From positions 1,178,001 to 1,242,000 of the forward strand of contig OZ242210.1 in the NCBI GenBank assembly GCA_965206315.1: a stretch of DNA of 64,000 nt, in the 5' to 3' direction. The notes beneath the pieces are model-generated. The model did not search any database. It worked only from the letters and a program-made list of their open reading frames with translations, and was not told the DNA's origin. The position numbers and the translations under genes are program-made. The stretch is from Bin16 sp965206315. Lineage in GTDB: Bacteria; Chloroflexota; Dehalococcoidia; Lucifugimonadales; Australimonadaceae. Below are positions 25,518 to 31,429 of the stretch, piece after piece (position 1 is the first letter of the stretch; the number at the start of each line of letters is the position of its first letter).

Positions 25518-26150
25518 TTACGTGTCGCTGAGCTGGTCGAGGATGGTGGGCCAGTTCTTGCCGGAGCCGCCACCGCTGCTGGCGACGATGGTGCCGTCGC
25601 GACCGATGCCGACGTATCTGGCCTGCGAGCGGATGTTGTATGCCTGCTGCGTGCCCTGCTCGGCCTCGGCGAAGATCCAGTCGTAGCCCTCGCCCCTGGC
25701 GTACGAGTCCAGTTGAGCAGCGTTCTCGTTGAAGGCGACGAAGACGAACTCGACATCGTCCTTGTAGTCGTCGTAGAGGGGGTCGAGCGTGCGAGCCTCG
25801 CCGCGGCAGGTCGGTCACCACGTGGCGAAGAAGTAGAGGAGGACGGCGCGGCCTCCGGCCGCCGATTCGAGGGTGGAAGTGGAGCCGTCCGGGAGGGTTA
25901 TCGATGCGTTGAAAGCGCGGTCGCCGTGGTCATGGCCAACGGCGACCTCCGTGCCCCAGCCTCCGGCGGCCATGCCATCCGAGGCGGCGGGCACCGGTGT
26001 GGCGGTCGGTTCAGGCTCTGGGGTCGGCGTCGGCTGCGGTACCGGTGTCGCGGTGGGGTCGGAGCCGCAGGCGGCGAGCGCGAAGAGCAGCAGGAGCAGG
26101 GCTGCTCCCGCCCGGATGAGGCGCGATACGGATGCGGTGCGCGTGGTCAT
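25518..26150 (-). CDS. Candidate selenocysteine TlpA-like thioredoxin-fold lipoprotein, copy 1
   Basis: Read through an in-frame TGA (25817-25815) this gene encodes 210 aa. Residues 1-27 are a lipoprotein signal peptide ending LFALAAC (lipid-anchored Cys28). Residues about 32-55 are a Thr/Pro linker. From about 75 comes a TlpA/redoxin domain: FNASITLPDGSTSTLESAAG, then LLYFFATW-TGA-PTC. The TGA is residue 112 and occupies the first Cys of the WCxxC motif; the partner is Cys115. Ninety-eight further sense codons follow, including EFVFVAFNENAAQLDSYA and GIGRDGTIV, before a TAA. The usual cis-Pro (VPTTF) is replaced by QARYV. A small hairpin follows the TGA at 25804-25787. Read as TGA=stop it would be a useless 111-aa lipoprotein. 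A second paralogue lies just upstream. Selenocysteine is inferred, not proven. Confidence 0.75.
25787..25804 (-). promoter_or_regulatory. Possible SECIS-like stem-loop after UGA, copy 1
   Basis: Ten bases after the TGA, GCGGCGA pairs with TCGC-A-CGC (one bulged A) around a GGC loop whose first base is G. Bacterial SECIS elements are short stem-loops just downstream of the UGA inside the coding frame. The GC-rich context makes chance hairpins common. Confidence 0.35.
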
Positions 26151-26207
26151 GGTGCTCGTTGCTCGCGGGTAAGGCTAGGCGCAGGCGGGTGGGGTGTCAA
26201 TGCAGGG

Positions 26208-27089
26208 TTACGAGGCGCGGAGCGTGTCGAGGACGCCGCGCCAGAAGGACGTGCCATCCGCACCGTAGCCGCGCCTGCGGACGATGGTACCGTCCCGTTC
26301 GATCGCGACCCATGACGACTGCTGGCGAACGTTGTAGTCGCGGACGAGCGATGCAGGACCCTCTGCGAATATCCCTGCGTAGCCCTGCCGCGCGGCGTGG
26401 TCGCCGAGCTGGTCGGCGTTCTGGTTGAAGGCGACGGCCACGACTTCGACGTCGCTGCTGTAGTCGTTGTAGAGGCTGGTTAACGTCCGTAACTCGGCGT
26501 TACAGGACGGTCACCACGTGGCGAAGAAGTAGAGGATGAGCCCCCTTCCTCCGGCTGCGGACTCGATGGTGGCCGTGGAGCCGTCCGGGAGGGTCAACGA
26601 GGCGTCGGTTGCGCGGTCGCCGACGCCGGAGCCGGTGGCGATGTCGGTGCGCCAGCCGCTTGCCGGCGCAGGCTCAGGCGTCGGCGTATCTGCGGGGGCA
26701 GGGGTCGGTGTGTTGGTGGGCGCCGGCCTCGGTGTCGGGGTGTTCGTTGGGCGAGGCGCAGGGGTTGGCGTCGGTGTATCGGTCGGTTGCGGCTCCGGGG
26801 TCGGAGTCGGCTGTGCCAGCACACCCTCAACCGTGCCTGCGCCGGCTAACAGATCGGGGGTATCGGTCGGCTCCGGAACGGGAGTCGGTGTGTTGGTGGG
26901 CACCGGCGTGGGGGTGTCGGTGGGGACCGGGGCAGGGGTGTCGGTCGGAGCCGGAGCCGGGGTGTCGGTGGGAACGGGCACGGGGGTGGGCGTTGCGCTC
27001 TCGCAGGCGGCGAACGCAAGCACGAGCAGCACGGCGGCTGCCGCTCGGAGGAGAAGGCTGTATCTCGGTGCCGTGCCCATCACTTCCAT
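26208..27089 (-). CDS. Candidate selenocysteine TlpA-like thioredoxin-fold lipoprotein, copy 2
   Basis: Read through an in-frame TGA (26513-26511) this gene encodes 293 aa. Residues 1-28 are a lipoprotein signal peptide ending LAFAAC (Cys29). Residues about 31-145 are a long low-complexity Thr/Pro linker of TPTP, TDTP and TNTP units. The redoxin domain then runs from ASLTLPDGSTATIESAAG through LILYFFATW-TGA-PSC to the end. The TGA is residue 193 at the first Cys of WCxxC; the second Cys is Cys196. After it, EVVAVAFNQNADQL and AIERDGTIVRRRGYG continue the fold for 101 codons. The paralogue at 25518 has the TGA at the same place, yet the downstream parts have diverged without stops, which argues for selection on the whole frame. 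ATG 27089 has AGGAAG about nine bases ahead; ATG 27080 is the alternative. Confidence 0.75.
26484..26509 (-). promoter_or_regulatory. Possible SECIS-like stem-loop after UGA, copy 2
   Basis: Starting one base after the TGA, CGTCC, a bulged T, then GTAAC pair with GTTAC and GGACG around the loop GCCGA: ten base pairs with a single bulged U and a G-starting loop. This is a notably regular hairpin for a coding sequence, with the bulged-U-plus-loop architecture known from SelB-recognised elements, although its distance to the UGA is short. Confidence 0.5.
26680..26996. repeat. Low-complexity Thr/Pro-coding tract
   Basis: Internal DNA repeats of GGTGTCGGTG/GGTGTTGGTG type encode the (T-x-T-P) linker of the second lipoprotein. 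Slippage in this tract probably explains the linker length difference between the two paralogues (about 25 against about 115 residues). Confidence 0.75.
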
Positions 27090-27130
27090 TCTACGCGCTT
27101 CCTGTGGGGGCGGTTTCACCCCCATCCCAG

Positions 27131-27231
27131 CCTTCCCCCATCGAAGGGGGAAGGGGCCAGGCACCCGCTCCCATCCCCACCGAAGGCCCTCACCCGCCGC
27201 TGCGCGGCACCCTCTCCCCCAGGAGAGGGGA
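27131..27231. repeat. Two adjacent REP-like elements
   Basis: A CCTTCCCCC/GGGGGAAGG hairpin (27131-27154) is followed by a CCCTCACCC...CTCTCCCCCAGGAGAGG element (27187-27231), between the sortase and the second lipoprotein gene. Any transcript joining these genes must cross both. Confidence 0.7.
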
Positions 27232-27259
27232 TCAGACACCCGACCCCACGTTGCCACGG

Positions 27260-28081
27260 CTATGCGAGATCCCTGAAAGCGACAAGCTGCGCGGTGACGA
27301 TGAGGCGCTGGTCGTACTTGAGGCGCGGGAAGCAGGTGACGAGCGAGATGCGGGCGTCGTCCGACGGGTAGAGCACGAGGTCGTCAGCGTGCGTGGTGCT
27401 CGTGCCGTTCACGAGGTAGAGGTAGTCGCGCGCGCCGGACGTGAGGATGACGTGCACGTCGTCGCCGTCGCGCAACAGGCTGGCGATCTCGGGCAGGCGC
27501 AGGAAGACGTTGCCCTCGCCCTGTATCGGGTTCTCCAGGTGGCCGAAGTACCAGCCGTTCCCCGCCGAACCCGGGTTGGGCGTCGTGGGGATGTGGCCGA
27601 CCGTGAACGCAGGCGTCTCGTACGCGGCGCTCGACGCGAGGTTGATGATGCTGAGCTCCTCGACCTCCGCGTCGACGTTCAGTTGGGGGATGACGATGCG
27701 CTCCGCCCTTCCGACGACCCCGGCGATGTGGGGCTGTCCCTCGTTGCTGAGGGGGATGAAGCCTGCCAGGTCAGGCACGCCGAGATTGATCGCGCCGCGC
27801 GGGTCGGCCCACTGGCGGGCGGGCATGAGCGAGCCGGGGTAGAGCTCCTGCGCGGCCGGGGACGGTCCCTCATGCGCCGTGCCCGAAGCGCGCGGCAATG
27901 TCTCGCTGACAGGCTCGGTGACGGTGACGTCGAGGCGGTCCAGGTCGCGTCCCGCGAAGAAGCCGTAGGCGTAGTAGGCGGCGGCAGCGGCGAGCAGGAG
28001 CGCACCCACAAGGAGCAGCGCCACGCCGGTCGCGGACACGCGCCGTGGGCGCGTAACGGGGGCGATAGCGGGCTCAGCCAT
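27260..28081 (-). CDS. Sortase family transpeptidase
   Basis: A 273-aa membrane-anchored sortase. One N-terminal transmembrane helix (residues about 17-41) is followed by a ~75-residue linker and a C-terminal sortase beta-barrel: RIVIPQLNVDAEVEEL, NGWYFGHLENP with catalytic His181, and ISLVTCFPRLKYDQRLIV with catalytic Cys250 and Arg259. Sortases cleave C-terminal sorting signals and link proteins to cell wall or to pilins. No LPxTG-type substrate with a C-terminal sorting signal was seen in the window, so the substrate is unknown. The subclass looks D/E-like, which is inference. Confidence 0.9.
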   Translation of the reverse strand: MAEPAIAPVTRPRRVSATGVALLLVGALLLAAAAAYYAYGFFAGRDLDRLDVTVTEPVSETLPRASGTAHEGPSPAAQELYPGSLMPARQWADPRGAINLGVPDLAGFIPLSNEGQPHIAGVVGRAERIVIPQLNVDAEVEELSIINLASSAAYETPAFTVGHIPTTPNPGSAGNGWYFGHLENPIQGEGNVFLRLPEIASLLRDGDDVHVILTSGARDYLYLVNGTSTTHADDLVLYPSDDARISLVTCFPRLKYDQRLIVTAQLVAFRDLA

Positions 28082-28117
28082 GTGTGCGCCTTGTCATCAA
28101 CCCTCACCCCATCCTGA

Positions 28118-28140
28118 CCTTCCCCTATCAAGGGGGAAGG
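28118..28140. repeat. REP-like hairpin CCTTCCCC/GGGGAAGG
   Basis: Member of the CCTTCCCCC hairpin family, here between the sortase and zinc-ribbon genes, with the usual flanking CCCTCACCCCATCCTGA. Confidence 0.65.
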
Positions 28141-28187
28141 GACCAGGCACCTGCCGAGAGGGGGGAGTATCCCGAAGGGAGCGGACG

Positions 28188-28397
28188 CTAGCGCCTGCCT
28201 GCTGTGGCGCCGTTGTTGATGGGCTCGTTGATGTAGACGTCGCCGTTGCGGATCTTGAGGTTGAAGCCGCAGTCCGGGTTGGTGCAGACCCACGCCTTGT
28301 AATGGATGGGCGCGCCCTGGCTCCCGAAGTCCGAGAGCGGAACGAGGTCTCCTTCACTGCATGCCTGGCATGCGGGCAGTGCTGTTTCCACCATCAT
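28188..28397 (-). CDS. Small zinc-ribbon-like protein
   Basis: A 69-aa protein with two Cys pairs, ACQACSEGD and WVCTNPDCGFN, in a zinc-ribbon arrangement, and the ending DVYINEPINN. Function unknown; such small ribbons often bind nucleic acid or serve as metal-binding accessory proteins. The tandem ATGs at 28397 and 28394 follow GGAGGAGG, which sets the start; the longer open frame upstream is dismissed. It sits next to tRNA-Val and upstream of the sortase on the same strand. Confidence 0.7.
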   Translation of the reverse strand: MMVETALPACQACSEGDLVPLSDFGSQGAPIHYKAWVCTNPDCGFNLKIRNGDVYINEPINNGATAGRR

Positions 28398-28492
28398 CCA
28401 CCTCCTCCGTCGTATTGCCTGAAGCAGCGCGAACGATGGTAGCACACCGGCACGACGCCCGTTGGCGGCCCCGTGGCGCGGCAGGGGGATGC

Positions 28493-28498
28493 TATACT
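28493..28498 (+). promoter_or_regulatory. Candidate -10 box TATACT for tRNA-Val
   Basis: TATACT lies 16 bases ahead of the mature tRNA 5' end. No matching -35 was recognised. Confidence 0.45.
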
Positions 28499-28514
28499 CG
28501 TGGGACGGTGGACG

Positions 28515-28591
28515 GGGCGGTTAGCTCAGTTGGTTAGAGCGTCGCGTTGACATCGCGGAGGCCAGAGGTTCGAGTCCTCTACCGCCCACCA
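28515..28591 (+). tRNA. tRNA-Val (GAC)
   Basis: A full cloverleaf can be drawn. The acceptor GGGCGGT pairs with ACCGCCC, the D arm contains GCTCAGTTGGTTAGAGC, and the anticodon loop TTGACAT gives anticodon GAC (Val). The T arm is AGAGG-TTCGAGT-CCTCT. The discriminator is A28588 and CCA is encoded at 28589-28591. Confidence 0.97.
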
Positions 28592-28650
28592 CGTGCCTGG
28601 ATGGACTAGACCGCACCCCCGTCCTGAACAGGCAGCCTGGTCAATCGCAG

Positions 28651-29034
28651 TTACGTCTGCATCATCTGGATCAGGTTGCCGCAGGTGTCGTCAAAGACCG
28701 CGATAGTGACGTCTGGCATTTCTGTTGGCTCCATCGCAAAAGCGACACCCAGCGACTTCAGTTTCTCATACTCTGCGTGAATGTCCGTAACGCCAAAGGA
28801 CGCCGCCGGGATGCCCTGGTCAAATAGCCCTTTCTGATATGCTTGCGCTACCGGGTTTTCATTCGGTTCAAGCAGAAGCTCGGTCCCATCCGGGTCATCG
28901 GGCGAGACGACGGTAAGCCACTTGAATGCCCCCACAGGGACGTCATGCTTCTTCACAAAGCCGAGGGTCTCTGTGTAGAACCTCAGAGCTTCGTCCTGAT
29001 CACTTACGAAAACGCCGGTGAGCGTAATGCGCAT
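28651..29034 (-). CDS. VOC-fold protein (glyoxalase-like)
   Basis: A 127-aa vicinal-oxygen-chelate protein: MRITLTGVFVSDQDEALRFY at the N terminus, ELLLEPNENPVAQAYQ in the middle, and TIAVFDDTCGNLIQMMQT at the end. The N-terminal His ligand is missing (Thr6 region) although a Glu is present in the ELLLE strand. GGAGG lies eight bases ahead of the ATG. It is 27 bases downstream of an ArsR-type regulator on the same strand, a common two-gene cassette. Base composition is visibly less GC-rich than the surroundings. Confidence 0.85.
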   Translation of the reverse strand: MRITLTGVFVSDQDEALRFYTETLGFVKKHDVPVGAFKWLTVVSPDDPDGTELLLEPNENPVAQAYQKGLFDQGIPAASFGVTDIHAEYEKLKSLGVAFAMEPTEMPDVTIAVFDDTCGNLIQMMQT

Positions 29035-29061
29035 AGCTGGCCTCCTTTGCTCTTCATAGCG

Positions 29062-29334
29062 TCACTTGAGCCATCGGTCCACGACAGCCCTCAGGGGTTC
29101 ATCATTGAAGACAAGCATCCGATACTTGCCGCGCTTCTCTGAGCTTACGAGCCCCGCTTTCTCCAAGACATGAATGTGCTTGGCCAGGGCCTGTCGGGAG
29201 ATTGCGACGTTGTGTCGCATGATCAGGCGCGCCGTGAGTTCGTAGAGCGTCTGCTCCTTGCGCTCAGAGAACTCGTGCAGCATCAACCTCCGTGTTGAGT
29301 CCGCGAGTGCCCTGAAGACCAAGTCTTCGTTCAT
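29062..29334 (-). CDS. ArsR-family winged-helix transcriptional regulator
   Basis: A 90-aa winged-helix repressor: MNEDLVFRALADSTRRLMLHEF (helix 1-2), RQALAKHIHVLEKAGLVSSE (recognition helix and turn) and KRGKYRMLVF (wing). No metal-binding ELCVCDL-type Cys motif is present, so it belongs to the non-metal subset commonly paired with VOC or AHSA1 genes. It probably autoregulates the pair with the downstream VOC gene. Lower GC than its neighbours suggests transfer. Confidence 0.88.
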   Translation of the reverse strand: MNEDLVFRALADSTRRLMLHEFSERKEQTLYELTARLIMRHNVAISRQALAKHIHVLEKAGLVSSEKRGKYRMLVFNDEPLRAVVDRWLK

Positions 29335-29415
29335 GCACGCATACGATACGCAACTGCAGGGTTGCCTGTCAAGGGGCCGATGCTGTGCACAAGGCTGGCG
29401 TGCGCTCCGCGCCCT

Positions 29416-30291
29416 TTACCTGCCACAGACAGCGGCGATGGGGCCGGAGTCGACGACGCTCTCGACGTTGAACGACTCGGGGATGATGCCGGCGCCCTTC
29501 CAGAAATCGACGAGCATCCGCATGCCCTCGGTGGCCGGATCGGGGAAGTCGCGGAAGCCTGCGTGGGTGACGTCGTAGGTCTCCTCGGCGATGGCGCGGG
29601 TGGTCTCGCCGTACTTCTCGTGGATGGCTACGCCGAAGTCACGGTCCCGCTTGTAGAAACGCTGCCCCTCCAGGTAGCCGCGCAGGAAGCGCTGCACGAG
29701 GTCCGGCTTGGACTCGATGAGCGAGCGCGGGGCCGCGATGCCGCCTATGGCGAAGTTCAACCCCATCTCCGCGTAGTCGTACAGCCACGGACACCCCGCG
29801 TGCCTCGCCTGTACGGCGGTGGGAGGCGAGAGCGGCGTCGCGGCGACCTCGCCGTCCAGCACGGCCCGCAGGCGCGACTGGCTGCCGCCAACGGCGCGCA
29901 GCTCGCCCGACCCGCGGAGCACGCGGTCGATGGTGAGCTGCCCGAGGAAGTCGGTGAGGTCGCCGGGATGGCTCATGCCGAGCGGCCGGCCTCGGAGTGC
30001 ATCGAGCGTCATGCCGGGAGCGCCGACGAGGAACTGCTGGTTGACGCCGCCCGCGAGGAACACGAGGTCCGCCCTGCCCTCGGCCGCCGCGAGCACGAGC
30101 GCGGGCGCCGCGAGGTTGCCGAAGACGATTGCGTCCGACGCCAGCCCGGCCACGACGGCGTGCGCGTCGCCCATCTTGGCGAGGGTGACGTCGAAGCCCT
30201 GGTCGATCATCGCGCCGGACTCCAGCGCGGCGGCCAGGGGCGTTACTCCCTGGCCCTCGCTGGCGTATCCGCAGGGAAGCGGCGTGCTCAT
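29416..30291 (-). CDS. ABC-type substrate-binding-like protein (NMT1/SsuA fold) without signal peptide
   Basis: About 291 aa of periplasmic-binding-protein fold: GYASEGQGVTPLAAALESG (strand 1 and helix 1), GFDVTLAKMGDAHAVVAGLA, FLAGGVNQQFLVG, GRPLGMSHPGDLTDFLG, and RFLRGYLEGQRFYKRD near the end. These are typical of NMT1/THI5-like and SsuA/TauA-type solute receptors. No secretion signal is visible from any possible start (ATG 30291, ATG 30312, TTG 30321) and no permease or ATPase gene is adjacent. It may therefore be a cytosolic member or depend on a distant transporter. The start is uncertain. Confidence 0.75.
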   Translation of the reverse strand: MSTPLPCGYASEGQGVTPLAAALESGAMIDQGFDVTLAKMGDAHAVVAGLASDAIVFGNLAAPALVLAAAEGRADLVFLAGGVNQQFLVGAPGMTLDALRGRPLGMSHPGDLTDFLGQLTIDRVLRGSGELRAVGGSQSRLRAVLDGEVAATPLSPPTAVQARHAGCPWLYDYAEMGLNFAIGGIAAPRSLIESKPDLVQRFLRGYLEGQRFYKRDRDFGVAIHEKYGETTRAIAEETYDVTHAGFRDFPDPATEGMRMLVDFWKGAGIIPESFNVESVVDSGPIAAVCGR

Positions 30292-30395
30292 GCCGAGAAG
30301 ATAGCCGGGCATATCAGGCAACGCAATGCGGCACGCTTCGGAAGTGCGGGGACATAGAATCGAGCGTCAGCCAGGCAGTTGAGCAGGAACCGCGG

Positions 30396-31286
30396 TTGAA
30401 GCGCAGACAGGCAAGGCTCCGGCGACTATCGCGCGAGTTGCCCAGGAAGAGAGGGGCGTGGCGCGGCGCGGCCATGGCGAGGGCGGTGCGGATCCTGCTT
30501 CAGGCGGGAGGCATCGACCTTGCGGGCTCGCTCGCGTATTTCACGATCCTGTCGCTCCTCCCGGCGGTCGCGCTGGTCATCATGGCGATAGCCTTTCTCG
30601 GAGACCCCGAAGTCCTCAGGGAGAGGCTGACGGAGGTGCTCCTCTACTACTTCCCGACGTCGCAGAGCCTGATAGAGGACGCGGTGGAGAACCTGCTCCG
30701 GGGTTCGCTGGCCATCGGGCTGGTGGCGTTCGCGAGCCTCGTCATGGGGGCCAACGGGCTGTTCATGGCTGCGACCAGGGCCCTGAACAGAGTCTTTGGT
30801 GTTGAGACGCAGAAAGCCCTCCGCATCACCGTTCTGCAAGTGACGCTTACGACGACCATCGTGCTCCTGTTGCTGCTGTCGATCGGAGTCTCGGCGTCGC
30901 TCCAGCTAGCGGTGCGCTTCAGCGAGGGGATAACCGAGTCGACCGGAGCGCTCTCCGGCGTCGTCGTCCTTGCGCTGGGCGCCGTCTCGGCGCTGTTGCC
31001 CGCGTTCTTCACCATGGCGCTCTTCGCACTGGTGTATTACCTCATGCCGAACGTCCGCCTGGAATGGAGGAACGCGGTGTTCGGCGCGGTGACGGCCATC
31101 GTGCTGTTCGAGGCGGGCAAGCATCTGTTCTTCTGGTTCACGGGCCTGGCTGCCCAGCGGAACGCGGTCTATGGGCCTATCTCTTCATTCGTCCTGCTGC
31201 TGATGTGGGGGTATGTCGCCGGGATGATCTTCCTGTACGGGGCCGCTCTGACGAGAGCAGCGGGGGAGCTTCGACCAGCGCGCTAA
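30396..31286 (+). CDS. YihY/BrkB-family inner membrane protein
   Basis: A 296-aa membrane protein with about six helices. Family marks are GGIDLAGSLAYFTILSLLPA at the first helix, YYFPTSQSLIEDAVENLL, LVYYLMPNVRLEWRNAVFGA, and VYGPISSFVLLLMWGYVAGMI. The YihY/BrkB family (formerly annotated ribonuclease BN) has no established function. TTG 30396 has AGGAA ahead and a TAGAAT -10 candidate at 30355-30360. Possible internal start ATG 30474. Confidence 0.88.
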   Translation: MKRRQARLRRLSRELPRKRGAWRGAAMARAVRILLQAGGIDLAGSLAYFTILSLLPAVALVIMAIAFLGDPEVLRERLTEVLLYYFPTSQSLIEDAVENLLRGSLAIGLVAFASLVMGANGLFMAATRALNRVFGVETQKALRITVLQVTLTTTIVLLLLLSIGVSASLQLAVRFSEGITESTGALSGVVVLALGAVSALLPAFFTMALFALVYYLMPNVRLEWRNAVFGAVTAIVLFEAGKHLFFWFTGLAAQRNAVYGPISSFVLLLMWGYVAGMIFLYGAALTRAAGELRPAR

Positions 31287-31292
31287 AGCGCG

Positions 31293-31328
31293 GGGCTGCG
31301 AGGTTCCTGCCTGCGCAGGAACGACGGA
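31293..31328. repeat. 36-bp dispersed repeat, copy 1
   Basis: These 36 bases are found unchanged, inverted, at 53745-53780. They contain the palindromic core TTCCTGCCTGCGCAGGAA. A diverged relative is at 57612-57640. Confidence 0.85.
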
Positions 31329-31429
31329 CAAGTGCGCTACCGCGACCTGCCAGGCGCTACGGGAACGGGCGTGGTCGTAGTAAAGTTGCGTCGATCAGCG
31401 ATACGACCTCTGTCTGAAGGAGGCGGGCA

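Noticed and set aside
25815..26150. Reading the TGA as a normal stop, giving a 111-aa lipoprotein
   Set aside because: The product would end at the active-site Trp, just before the catalytic Cys, and the same frame continues with the rest of the fold in both tandem copies.
25518..28591. A tRNA-Sec or selenocysteine synthesis gene near the UGA lipoproteins
   Set aside because: None was found in the window. The only tRNAs are Val, Gln and Glu with normal length and anticodons.
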